Assembly: GCA_029252405.1 (NCBI GenBank)
Contig: JAQXBM010000027.1
Coordinates: 1-64,000 of the forward strand
Length of the DNA stretch: 64,000 bases
Direction of reading: 5' to 3'
Source of the DNA: Crocinitomicaceae bacterium
GTDB lineage: Bacteria > Bacteroidota > Bacteroidia > Flavobacteriales_D > Crocinitomicaceae
The translations under genes and the position numbers were made by a program. Below, one piece after another: positions 36,607 through 44,610 of this stretch. The notes under the pieces are model-generated. The model made no database searches. It was not told where the DNA came from and was given only the letters and a program-made list of their open reading frames with translations. Position 1 is the stretch's first letter, and every line of letters starts with the position of its first letter.

Positions 36607-37455
36607 ATGGGCTTAACATCAGAGCAGCTAACCTCGGTAAGGACGAGGAATGAACTCATTGGTATTGCTGAAGAAAATGGGATCAATGTTGACAAAACCC
36701 TGAGGAAATTAAAGTACGAAGCAGAACTCGCCATGCTTCAGGCGGAATTTGTAAACCTTCAAAAGTGGATCGCGCAAAAGAAGATGCGTGTTGCATTGAT
36801 TTTTGAGGGACGTGATGCCGCGGGAAAGGGAGGTTCGATCAAACGATTCAAAGAACACCTTAACCCTCGATCTTCTCGAGTAGTGGCTTTGTCAAGACCA
36901 ACAGAGGTGGAAACAGGACAATGGTACTTCAGACGATACATCAAAGAATTACCAAATCCTGGAGAGATTGTCTTGTTTGATCGTAGCTGGTACAACCGCG
37001 CAGTAGTCGAACCAGTGATGGGATTTTGCACCAAAGCGCAATACGATCAATTCATGATTCAAGTTCCAGAATTCGAGCACTTACTCTACGAGGATAACTT
37101 GAAAATCATCAAATTTTGGTTTTCCATCTCAAAAAAGGAGCAGAACAAGCGTTTCGAGGCACGACTCAATAACCCGTTGAAGCGCTGGAAATTCAGTCCT
37201 GTGGATAAGAAAGGACAGGAATTGTGGGATAAATACACGCACTACAAAGAAGAAATGTTCAGTAAGACGCACACGAACTTCAGTCCATGGATCATTGTGA
37301 AAACCAATGATAAGAGACAAGCGAGGCTTGAGAGCATGCGCTATGTGCTTTCACAATTTGATTACGAAGGGAAGGGGGAATCGAAGGTGTCCCTCACGCC
37401 CGATCCAAATGTGATCATGAGGTACCACAGAAGTGCAGTTCAAATCGATATTTAA
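36607..37455 (+). CDS. Polyphosphate kinase 2 (first copy)
   Basis: A 282-aa PPK2 enzyme, which transfers phosphate between polyphosphate and nucleotides. Walker A is in FEGRDAAGKGGSIKRF (about residues 63-78) and Walker B in LFDRSWYNRAVVEPVMGF (about 123-140), with the conserved ERF/LNNPLKRWKFSPVD lid region. The length fits one-domain PPK2 class I enzymes that use nucleoside diphosphates. A six-base gap to the second copy shows co-transcription. Confidence 0.94.
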   Translation: MGLTSEQLTSVRTRNELIGIAEENGINVDKTLRKLKYEAELAMLQAEFVNLQKWIAQKKMRVALIFEGRDAAGKGGSIKRFKEHLNPRSSRVVALSRPTEVETGQWYFRRYIKELPNPGEIVLFDRSWYNRAVVEPVMGFCTKAQYDQFMIQVPEFEHLLYEDNLKIIKFWFSISKKEQNKRFEARLNNPLKRWKFSPVDKKGQELWDKYTHYKEEMFSKTHTNFSPWIIVKTNDKRQARLESMRYVLSQFDYEGKGESKVSLTPDPNVIMRYHRSAVQIDI

Positions 37456-37460
37456 GGAAA

Positions 37461-38243
37461 ATGATAAAAGAAGAAGTACAATTAAGCGCCGAAGATGTTG
37501 AGTTGTTGAACTCAAAGGATGGTTTACACGCGCTATTAAGAAATAAGAAAGTCGATTGCCGAAAAGCCTTGAATGAGATAAAGTACATTACCGAACTGCG
37601 AGCGTATCAGGAAGAACTGATCAAGCTTCAAAATTGGGTAATCGAAAATGGCAAAAAGGTTGTAATTATTTTTGAAGGACTCGATGCCGCTGGAAAAGGT
37701 GGAGCGATTCGAAGAATTACTGAGTACATCAATCCGCGACATTTTAAAATTGTTGCCTTGGATATTCCCACAGAGGATGAAAGCAAGCAATGGTTTTTCC
37801 AACGATACATCAATCGTCTACCTAAGCCGGGTGAGATCGTTTTCTTTGATAGAAGTTGGTACAATAGAGCAGTCGTGGAGCCCGTAAATGGTTTTTGCAC
37901 GCAAAAGGAGTACGAAGTGTTTATGGATCAAGTGAACAACTTCGAGCAAATGTTGGTTCAGTCGGATACCCACCTGTTGAAGATTTATTTCTCCATTTCG
38001 AAAGAGGAACAGGCGAAGCGTTTTAAGGACATCAAAAACAATCCTTTGAAGCGTTGGAAAATTACACCTGTTGACGAGAAAGCACAAGAGTTGTGGGATG
38101 AATACACCGATTACAAAGACAAAATGTTCGAGTCAACAACAACAGATCACGCTCCATGGAAAATCATCCGTGCGAACAAGAAGTCGCATGCTCGTTTGGA
38201 GGCAATTAAATACATTATTGAGAATATTCCATACAAGGAGTAA
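37461..38243 (+). CDS. Polyphosphate kinase 2 (second copy)
   Basis: A 260-aa paralogue of the preceding kinase, with Walker A FEGLDAAGKGGAIRRI, Walker B FFDRSWYNRAVVEPVNGF and the lid KNNPLKRWKITPVD intact. It differs enough through its N-terminal helical part (residues 1-50) that the pair is an old duplication or a heteromer. Substrate preference (ADP, GDP or AMP) cannot be read reliably from the sequence. A strong terminator follows. Confidence 0.94.
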   Translation: MIKEEVQLSAEDVELLNSKDGLHALLRNKKVDCRKALNEIKYITELRAYQEELIKLQNWVIENGKKVVIIFEGLDAAGKGGAIRRITEYINPRHFKIVALDIPTEDESKQWFFQRYINRLPKPGEIVFFDRSWYNRAVVEPVNGFCTQKEYEVFMDQVNNFEQMLVQSDTHLLKIYFSISKEEQAKRFKDIKNNPLKRWKITPVDEKAQELWDEYTDYKDKMFESTTTDHAPWKIIRANKKSHARLEAIKYIIENIPYKE

Positions 38244-38267
38244 TGTTATCCCAGAATAGGAATTGTA

Positions 38268-38297
38268 GGGCGGATCCATTGGGTTCGCCCTTTTTCG
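38268..38297 (+). terminator. Terminator after the PPK2 pair
   Basis: AGGGCGGA (38268-38275) pairs with TTCGCCCT (38285-38292), one G-U, followed by TTTTTCG. It separates the kinases from the peptide cassette. Confidence 0.8.
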
Positions 38298-38336
38298 TTG
38301 ACAAATATGCGCGGTAGGTAAAGGAAAAACGTATGG

Positions 38337-38375
38337 GGGTTTTTACGCGGTTTATAAATCCACGTAAAAACCCCT
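38337..38375. promoter_or_regulatory. 39-bp palindrome upstream of the DUF1843-peptide cassette
   Basis: Arms GGGGTTTTTACG (38337-38348) and CGTAAAAACCCC (38364-38375) are perfectly complementary, and the centre contains a second palindrome (TTTATAAA at 38352-38359). It ends 55 bases before the first peptide ATG and has no T-tract, so it is more likely an operator or a 5' leader structure than a terminator. Confidence 0.65.
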
Positions 38376-38430
38376 AGATGAGAAAGTTGAGGGATACATA
38401 TCTTAATTGCGAACATTTAAAAACCTAACT

Positions 38431-38598
38431 ATGGGAGTCACAACAATGTATGCAGCGAGCATTCGAAAAGCCGTTGCGTCAAATGACATCAATCAAATGA
38501 AAGCCGTTTTAGAACAGGCGAAAAAGCAGGTACGTGAACAAAAAGATCTTGCAGTAGCCCTTGTGGAATTGCAGGAAGCGATCGACCGAATGAAGTAA
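38431..38598 (+). CDS. DUF1843-like peptide 1 (candidate RiPP precursor)
   Basis: A 55-aa protein starting MGVTTMYAASIRKAVASND. I use ATG 38431; the frame back to 38407 starts with TTG and adds nothing conserved. It is alpha-helical and charged: IRKAVASND, QMKAVLEQAKKQ, DLAVALVELQEAIDRMK. It resembles the DUF1843 family (PYGxAIxxAIxSGDxxxMK...), though the first PYG and SGD motifs read MYA and SND. There is no Cys and no signal peptide. It shares a 23-base identical run (38497-38519) with peptide 2. Its place before a radical SAM/SPASM gene suggests it is modified after translation. Confidence 0.75.
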   Translation: MGVTTMYAASIRKAVASNDINQMKAVLEQAKKQVREQKDLAVALVELQEAIDRMK

Positions 38599-38617
38599 TC
38601 ACTAAAAACTAACAATT

Positions 38618-38785
38618 ATGGGAGCACATCCACTGCACGCAGCCACCATGCGTGAAGCAATTGCAAGCAATGACCTTGCAAAAATGAAAGCCGTTTTAGA
38701 ACAGGCCAAAGGCACAATTCGAGAACAAGCTGACTTATTAGTTGCGCTTGTTGAACTCGAAGAAGCAATTCAAAAACTCAAGTAA
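38618..38785 (+). CDS. DUF1843-like peptide 2 (candidate RiPP precursor)
   Basis: A 55-aa protein, MGAHPLHAATMREAIASNDL, 19 bases after peptide 1. The core IASNDLAKMKAVLEQAK and the tail LVALVELEEAIQKLK align without gaps to the other two peptides, so this is a real gene. The variable positions cluster in the first 12 residues and around residues 31-38. That contrast, conserved scaffold with variable ends, is what one expects of a family of modified peptides, but could also fit a helical partner protein. Confidence 0.75.
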   Translation: MGAHPLHAATMREAIASNDLAKMKAVLEQAKGTIREQADLLVALVELEEAIQKLK

Positions 38786-38795
38786 ATCAAGAATT

Positions 38796-38966
38796 ATGTC
38801 GGGTATTTTACCGTATGGCACAGCCATCAGAAAAGCAATCGCGAGCAGAAATGTTGATCAGATGAAAGCAACGCTTGATCAAACGAAACAGTTCGTGAAA
38901 GAACAAGGAGACATCGCAGTAGCTCTCGTAGAGCTGCAGGAGGCAATCGAAAAACTTGAAAAGTAA
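38796..38966 (+). CDS. DUF1843-like peptide 3 (candidate RiPP precursor)
   Basis: A 56-aa protein starting at ATG 38796, ten bases after peptide 2; the frame extends upstream into peptide 2 but that part is a shadow. It is the copy closest to DUF1843: MSGILPYGTAIRKAIASRN keeps PYG, and EQGDIAVALVELQEAI keeps a GD(I/L) motif that peptide 1 (KDL) and 2 (ADL) have lost. There is no Cys. A terminator hairpin follows nine bases after the stop, before the radical SAM gene. Confidence 0.8.
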   Translation: MSGILPYGTAIRKAIASRNVDQMKATLDQTKQFVKEQGDIAVALVELQEAIEKLEK

Positions 38967-38974
38967 TTAACAAC

Positions 38975-39002
38975 AGGGGTGAGCTCAAGCTTGCCCCTTT
39001 TC
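38975..39002 (+). terminator. Partial terminator between peptides and maturase
   Basis: AGGGGTGAGC (38975-38984), loop TCAA, GCTTGCCCCT (38989-38998), ten pairs including two wobble pairs, followed by TTTT. Readthrough would give far more peptide mRNA than maturase mRNA, a usual RiPP arrangement. Confidence 0.75.
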
Positions 39003-39017
39003 TAACCACACTATTCT

Positions 39018-40466
39018 ATGACTGAATTATCATCAAACCGATATCGAGTTAAGAGCGATTACGAGAAAACCGTTCCTGTTCACGTTGTTTGGGAAATTAC
39101 TCTTGCCTGTAATTTGAAATGTACGCACTGTGGATCACGCGCGGGCAAGGTGCGTCCTGGAGAGCTCACGACCGAACAGTGTTTTGAAATTATTGATCAA
39201 CTCGAAAAGTTAGGAACGCGCGAAATAACAATTATTGGTGGTGAAGCCTTCTTAAGAAAAGATTGGTTGGACATTATTAGAAGAATTGATAAAGCAGGAA
39301 TAGAATGCTCGATGCAATCCGGAGCTTACAATTTGAATGAAAAGCGCATCCTTCAGGCAAAAGATGCCGGAATAAAGAATATCGGGATCTCTGTTGATGG
39401 TCTTCCTGAAGTGCACAACAAAATTCGGGGGAGAGCAGATTCTTATGATCACGCGATGCGAGGTCTGGATCTTCTGAAAAAGAATGGGATTGTCTCAAGT
39501 GTAAATACAGTCATCACAAAAGAAAATCAATTTCAACTTGACGAGATGTTGGATGATTTCATTGCTCGCGGAATTAAAAACTGGCAAATTCAATTGGTCG
39601 TGGCCATGGGAAATGCTGTTGAAAACGACAATCACATCATTCAGCCCTACGAATTGATTGATCTTTACGATAGGTTAATCAAAGTGTATCAACGTGCACT
39701 GGCGAATGGAATTCTCATTCAAGCTGGGAACAACATTGGTTACTACGGGCCGTATGAGCACATCTGGCGACAAGGAAAAGAAGCACATTGGTCAGGTTGT
39801 CAAGCAGGACATACTTCTATCGGAATTGAAGCTGATGGAGTTATCAAAGGTTGTCCATCATTGCCAACAACCGACTATACGGGTGGAAACATCAAAGAAA
39901 TGAGCCTGGAAGATATTTGGAACCACAGCGAGCAGATGAAGTTTACACGTCACCGAAATGAAGACGAACTATGGGGTAATTGCAAAACGTGTTATTATTC
40001 TTCCGTATGCATGTCTGGATGTACCTGGACGAGCCACGTTTTATTTGGTAAAAGAGGAAACAATCCATTCTGCCATTACCGCGCGCTGAAATTGCACGAA
40101 GAAGGAAAAATTGAGCACGTTCGTAAAGTACAGGAAGCTGAAGGAAAGCCGTTCGATCATGGTCTGTTCGAAATTGTCATGACAGATTTCAACGGAAACG
40201 TACTGGAGGTTCAGAACCCACTGACCGATACCAACGATACATCCGCTCCAATGCAAGAAGATCTGCGCAAACCAAAAGGACTCGAGCTTTGTCACGGATG
40301 CAAGCAGCATGTTCATCTAGAGACAGAAACGTGCCCTCACTGTGGAGACAATGTTCCCGAGGAAAAAAGACGTCACGAAGAAGGTATGATCGAGGTGCGC
40401 GAAGCATACGAGAAAGTGCTGAATCTTTTGAATAAGGAAAATGTGATGATCGATGAAGGGGGGTGA
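39018..40466 (+). CDS. Radical SAM/SPASM maturase with C-terminal zinc ribbon
   Basis: A 482-aa radical SAM enzyme. CX3CX2C is at Cys31-35-38 (ACNLKCTHCGSRAG), and the TIM-barrel glycine motif is TIIGGEAFLRKDW. The SPASM domain is complete for two auxiliary 4Fe-4S clusters: GCQAGHTSIGIEADGVIKGC, then CKTCYYSSVCMSGC (CX2CX5CX3C) and FCHY. Beyond the SPASM end there is a ~65-residue tail with a zinc ribbon (LCHGCKQHVHLETETCPHCG) and a terminal helix, an addition not standard for SPASM enzymes. Such enzymes cross-link or epimerise peptides. The three tandem peptides before it are its most likely substrates; I recall a maturase family associated with GDL-motif peptides, which should be checked. 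Confidence 0.92.
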   Translation: MTELSSNRYRVKSDYEKTVPVHVVWEITLACNLKCTHCGSRAGKVRPGELTTEQCFEIIDQLEKLGTREITIIGGEAFLRKDWLDIIRRIDKAGIECSMQSGAYNLNEKRILQAKDAGIKNIGISVDGLPEVHNKIRGRADSYDHAMRGLDLLKKNGIVSSVNTVITKENQFQLDEMLDDFIARGIKNWQIQLVVAMGNAVENDNHIIQPYELIDLYDRLIKVYQRALANGILIQAGNNIGYYGPYEHIWRQGKEAHWSGCQAGHTSIGIEADGVIKGCPSLPTTDYTGGNIKEMSLEDIWNHSEQMKFTRHRNEDELWGNCKTCYYSSVCMSGCTWTSHVLFGKRGNNPFCHYRALKLHEEGKIEHVRKVQEAEGKPFDHGLFEIVMTDFNGNVLEVQNPLTDTNDTSAPMQEDLRKPKGLELCHGCKQHVHLETETCPHCGDNVPEEKRRHEEGMIEVREAYEKVLNLLNKENVMIDEGG

Positions 40467-41016
40467 AAAAGTAGAGGGTATTATTCAGACAATTGAGGAT
40501 AATATGGACTTAGGAGAGATTAGCGTTCGGCACGGAATCCACTCATTTAAGTACGGTACTTCTGAGTTTTTGAAGGAAATTTTTGAGCTTGTAAACCCCA
40601 GTACCGATGATGTTTTTTATGATTTGGGCAGCGGCTATGGAATCGTGTTATTCTATGGTGCTGAACATTATCCTGAAGCACAATTCAAAGGAATAGAAAT
40701 TCTCGATGAGCGTTTTGATATGAGCGCATCATTGCTGGAAGAAAATGGACTGAAGAACATTGAACTCTTCAATGAGGACATGTTTGACTGTGATTTTTCA
40801 GACGGGACCATCTTTTATATTTACAATCCTCTTTATGCAGAGTTTTATCCGAAATTGCTGCAACGCCTTTGCGAAGTGCAAAAGAAACATCCAATTACAG
40901 TAATTGCAGAATCCAGATGCAGGGTTTTCGACGAAACGGATTGGTTAATTAAATACGATGCAATTTCTATTGATGTGGTTCGACAAATTCACTTCTACCG
41001 AAGCCAGTCCGCTTAA
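40453..41016 (+). CDS. SAM-dependent methyltransferase in the peptide cassette
   Basis: A 187-aa class I methyltransferase, without the usual C-terminal extra domains. SAM motif I is FYDLGSGYGIVLFYGA (about residues 60-75), the acidic loop after strand 2 is FKGIEILDERFD, and motif IV is FYIYNPLYAEFYP. Substrate is unclear; Dot1-like or RMT-type enzymes look similar at this size. The ATG lies inside the radical SAM gene (14-base overlap), so the two are translated together, and a role in finishing the modified peptide is likely. Its stop overlaps that of the convergent transglycosylase. Confidence 0.88.
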   Translation: MKGGEKVEGIIQTIEDNMDLGEISVRHGIHSFKYGTSEFLKEIFELVNPSTDDVFYDLGSGYGIVLFYGAEHYPEAQFKGIEILDERFDMSASLLEENGLKNIELFNEDMFDCDFSDGTIFYIYNPLYAEFYPKLLQRLCEVQKKHPITVIAESRCRVFDETDWLIKYDAISIDVVRQIHFYRSQSA

Positions 41017-41960
41017 TCTTCCACAGAGCAACGTAAGATATAGTCACACTCTGCATGAACCATCTCATCTAAAATCAATTGTGAGGCAAGTGCCAGCTGA
41101 GTATAATTCTGAGAATTGTTCCCAAATTGCGCCGCACTGTTCACCCACATTGCTTGAATCAGGCTTTGTCCTCCCTTTTCTGGATTGATTTTATTGACTA
41201 CCGCCGCCACATTCATCGATCCAGCGTGATATACGTGCAATACGAATAATCGGAACCACAAATCATTCTCATTGAATTCTAAATTGTGTGCGTTCAAAAT
41301 GCGCTTTGCCTCAGGAATACAGACACGGCTAATCAATCGCGATGCTCCGTAAGCGCTTCTATCAAAATCACTGCGCTCGTCCTTGTAACGATTAACGGTC
41401 AAACCTTGTGCTCTCGCGACTCTCGGCATCAATTGAAATGGACCGTAGGCTCCCGATCGAGATTTCTTAAGCTGTCCAGGACTCTCAATCAACAAAATGG
41501 CTTGTGCATACCAAGGATCCACGTTGTAACGTTCGAAAGCTTCAACGCCCAATTGCAAATCAGGGTAGACCACTTGAAACTTATAGAAATCATTTTTTCC
41601 GGTCGTGACGAAGATTCGTGCTTCTTCATCCAAAGAAAGCATGGTGCGAATGCTATCACGGTAAGCACCCTTTTCATCATCTGATTGTGCGTTCCAATCT
41701 CTCAAACTCATTCTAGCGACAATATTTCTTGTCGCAGCTACATTGATCAAACACGAGTCTGGTGACAACTGCATGATTTGTTTCCAAAATTTTGGCTGCG
41801 CTAAATCTGCCCATCCTTCAGAATAAAGAACCGAAGCACTCAAAATCGTATTCTGAGTCATGCCTTTTTTGACCTCAATTTTCTCTTCGTCCCACGAATT
41901 GGAAGGTTGAGAAAAAGCTAAAAATGGTGTAAAAGAGAGGAGAAAAAGGAGATAACGCAT
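41013..41960 (-). CDS. Secreted lytic transglycosylase (SLT domain)
   Basis: A 315-aa murein hydrolase. ATG 41960 begins the signal peptide MRYLLFLLSFTPFLAFSQ; the frame back to 42032 is rejected because no signal follows there. The goose-lysozyme-like SLT domain contains the catalytic glutamate in AILLIESPGQLKKS and the downstream GAYGPFQLMPRVARAQGL. These enzymes cleave between MurNAc and GlcNAc to form 1,6-anhydro ends. It is convergent with the methyltransferase, four bases shared. Confidence 0.87.
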   Translation of the reverse strand: MRYLLFLLSFTPFLAFSQPSNSWDEEKIEVKKGMTQNTILSASVLYSEGWADLAQPKFWKQIMQLSPDSCLINVAATRNIVARMSLRDWNAQSDDEKGAYRDSIRTMLSLDEEARIFVTTGKNDFYKFQVVYPDLQLGVEAFERYNVDPWYAQAILLIESPGQLKKSRSGAYGPFQLMPRVARAQGLTVNRYKDERSDFDRSAYGASRLISRVCIPEAKRILNAHNLEFNENDLWFRLFVLHVYHAGSMNVAAVVNKINPEKGGQSLIQAMWVNSAAQFGNNSQNYTQLALASQLILDEMVHAECDYILRCSVED

Positions 41961-42074
41961 AAATTGGTATTGAAGTTGTACTATAAAAATAACGTGTTTA
42001 GGTGTGCGTTTGTTACGTTTTTCTGTTAACAATGCACAACGCTTCGTTAAAAATGAATTATTTTGTACTCGAAG

Positions 42075-42317
42075 ATGAAGATTTTAAGAGCGATTGTTGG
42101 GTTTCCTGTGATTTTTTTGGTAAAAATATACCAATGGATTATTAGCCCGATTCTTCCTCAATCATGCAGATATTCACCGACGTGTTCAAATTACATGATT
42201 GAAGCGGTGAAAGTTTGGGGGCCGTTTAAAGGCACTTGGCTCGGATTAAAACGTATCGGCTCATGTCACCCTTGGGGTGGAGATGGCTACGACCCAGTTC
42301 CCAAACGCGAAAAGTAA
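42075..42317 (+). CDS. yidD: Membrane protein insertion efficiency factor YidD
   Basis: An 80-aa YidD. ATG 42075 ([11 protein letters not shown]) is preferred to a TTG 12 bases before it. It has the amphipathic N-terminal helix [16 protein letters not shown] and the invariant [15 protein letters not shown] and [20 protein letters not shown] motifs. It helps YidC-mediated insertion at the inner membrane. It usually lies next to rnpA and yidC; here it is isolated, five bases before the glycosidase-like gene. Confidence 0.96.
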   Translation: MKILRAIVGFPVIFLVKIYQWIISPILPQSCRYSPTCSNYMIEAVKVWGPFKGTWLGLKRIGSCHPWGGDGYDPVPKREK

Positions 42318-42321
42318 ATAA

Positions 42322-44610
42322 ATGAAACAGTTAATACTCCTAATAATACTCCTCATCTCTGCTGGGACAGGATTTTCACAATCCCATCGAGCGGGCAGCC
42401 CCATTTACATGAATGATTTCGTCATCAACGAAACTTCTGAGAAAGGAAGTTTGGCGTGGTTTTATCCGCGACATACTCCCAAAACTGCTCAGCAATTGGA
42501 AAAAGTGGAGTTCGGGATCTCCTTACCTAAAACTGTTATGGAAAAGGTCAATGCCTTTCTCTCTGCCGAAGGAGTAACCGATATGGGATTGAATCCATTT
42601 GATAGAAATGATATTGACATCGAAGCAACGTTCACGCACAACGGTAAAATTGTCAAACGAAACGAAGCATTTTACTTCACGGAATTTAGACGCGACCTTG
42701 GAAACAATCGCTGGTGGCAAGATACCACTTCATACAATTTTCGAATTAGGCATGCGCCCGAATTTACGGGTGAGTACAAGGTTGATGTAAGAATCGATAT
42801 TCGGGGATTGGAAACGATTTCTGTCAACTCGGAATTCGTTGTTCAAGCTTCTGACAACCCCGGATTTTTGGAGTCAGGGAAGTACAAAAAGCACATGCGT
42901 TTTTCTAAAACGAAAGAGACATTCGTTGGTGTTGGACAGGTGATTCCATGGGTGTTTGACAATTCTGGTCAACTCGATGAGGCAGCAGGTCCAGTAAGTT
43001 TTATGGTGATGTACAATTCTTTTCGAAAACTGAAGCAATCGGGAGGGAATTTTACGCGAATGGTCGCAGCGCCTTGGTTTCTGCAGTTGGAATGGGAGTC
43101 CTTAGGGAATTACGAACCAAAAATGGGGCAAGCTTGGGAATTTGACCGAATGAACGACAAGTTGCAAGAACTTGATGTTTACTTCATTTTTTGTGCGCTG
43201 CTGCATTCTCCATTCGAAAGCCACCCTGGAGAAGGAGCTCCGAATCAGGAAATTTCATGGGAGTCATATTGCTACAATCAAATGGATCTAACGAAATCGG
43301 AAACAGCATGTGAACCTGATGTGTTGTGTACGGAACCCGTAGATTTTTTCGACAACGAAGTGGCCTTGAATCATCAGAAGAACTACTTCCGATATTTTGT
43401 CGCTCGATGGGGCTACAGTACATCCGTCGCTGGCTGGCAGTTGATTAGTGAAACAGATCAATTGCATAACTATCGCGATGAAAGAGTCGAGGACGGAACG
43501 ATGATTGATCATTCTGAGAATCGCGCGAAAGTCAATAAGTGGGTGGATGAAATTTCCAGTTTCATGGCTTCGGAATGCGATGATCAACACTTGAAGAGTA
43601 CTTCGCTTATCACTGGAAGAAACTATTCAAGCTACATGTGGGATCCTGCTCTTTTTGAATTGGAACACATCAATTTTGTTGGCCAGCACGATTATGTATT
43701 CGAAATGGAACCTTCGCAGCAGAATGTGCGCAACAGGAACCTATTGAGGCGATACAATTCTGTCAATAACCTCGGGATTGGTTTGGAGCAGGGAGAAATT
43801 ACACATCCAAAGTATCAGAAGAACATGTTCATTTACGATGAATTTGGTCATGTTCCCGTTATTCCCAGAGCTTATCCAGAGGATAAAGATGACGATCCAG
43901 TGGTTGCCTTCAATTCATGCGCTGATTTTTCCTTTAAACAGGACCTGTGGTTCACATTTGCCAGTGGCTGCGCAGTTGCAGGACTTGATTGGTGGAATGA
44001 GCACGATAGAAACCGACATGCTATGTGGAAACGATATTTCCCTGGAATGAATAAGTTCAAAGAGGATATTGATTTTGAAACGGTCAATTACACCAAAGTA
44101 CGCGAAGCCAAAGGTGAGACCTACATCGCTCAGCGTTGGCCACTCAGAAGGAAGGATATTACGCGAAGCAACAACGATTCGTACAGAAAGTCGGATTTGT
44201 TAGAGGCATACATTCAAGTTGATTCATTGGATCAACAAGGATTTGGTTGGATGATGAATCGATCTTTCCATTGGGGGAATTTGGTCGATAGCCTTTCGTG
44301 TATTTCTGATTTGGCGAAAGGAGAAGGTGAGTTTGCTCGACCTTATTTGTACAATCCAATGGATGACGATGAGGTAGCGAAACCCATCACAATTGAAGAA
44401 AATGAAGCGTTTATTCGTGTTTACAAAGTCAAGCCGAGAACAGAATTTACCATCGATTTTTACGACACTGAATCTGGTGAAATCATCAAAACTGTGGAAA
44501 CGAGATCTTCCTTATTTGGGACACTGAAAATAGTTTCTCCCGAGATGAAACCATCCGAGCGATACGACCTTGCGTTCAAATTCTACGACTCAGGATTGGG
44601 TTGGCGATAG
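42322..44610 (+). CDS. Large exported protein, DUF5060-like plus glycosidase-like barrel
   Basis: A 762-aa protein with signal peptide MKQLILLIILLISAGTGFSQ. Residues ~70-180 (IDIEATFTHNGKIVKRNEAFYF, GEYKVDVRIDIRGLETISVNSEFVVQ) form a beta-sandwich like DUF5060, a domain that precedes glycoside-hydrolase barrels. The middle (residues ~190-580) resembles a TIM-barrel hydrolase: YIF-type strands, NFVGQHDYVFEM, and FIYDEFGHVPVIP, in which Asp/Glu could be catalytic. A final beta domain ends at the C-terminus. There is no T9SS tail. I cannot assign the sugar substrate. The 3' end overlaps the convergent glycosyltransferase by 28 bases. Confidence 0.7.
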   Translation: MKQLILLIILLISAGTGFSQSHRAGSPIYMNDFVINETSEKGSLAWFYPRHTPKTAQQLEKVEFGISLPKTVMEKVNAFLSAEGVTDMGLNPFDRNDIDIEATFTHNGKIVKRNEAFYFTEFRRDLGNNRWWQDTTSYNFRIRHAPEFTGEYKVDVRIDIRGLETISVNSEFVVQASDNPGFLESGKYKKHMRFSKTKETFVGVGQVIPWVFDNSGQLDEAAGPVSFMVMYNSFRKLKQSGGNFTRMVAAPWFLQLEWESLGNYEPKMGQAWEFDRMNDKLQELDVYFIFCALLHSPFESHPGEGAPNQEISWESYCYNQMDLTKSETACEPDVLCTEPVDFFDNEVALNHQKNYFRYFVARWGYSTSVAGWQLISETDQLHNYRDERVEDGTMIDHSENRAKVNKWVDEISSFMASECDDQHLKSTSLITGRNYSSYMWDPALFELEHINFVGQHDYVFEMEPSQQNVRNRNLLRRYNSVNNLGIGLEQGEITHPKYQKNMFIYDEFGHVPVIPRAYPEDKDDDPVVAFNSCADFSFKQDLWFTFASGCAVAGLDWWNEHDRNRHAMWKRYFPGMNKFKEDIDFETVNYTKVREAKGETYIAQRWPLRRKDITRSNNDSYRKSDLLEAYIQVDSLDQQGFGWMMNRSFHWGNLVDSLSCISDLAKGEGEFARPYLYNPMDDDEVAKPITIEENEAFIRVYKVKPRTEFTIDFYDTESGEIIKTVETRSSLFGTLKIVSPEMKPSERYDLAFKFYDSGLGWR

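Noticed and set aside
38431-38966. Repeated units taken for a CRISPR-like or tandem repeat array
   Set aside because: The unit is ~180 bp and encodes three aligned proteins with mostly third-position differences; no spacer-repeat structure.
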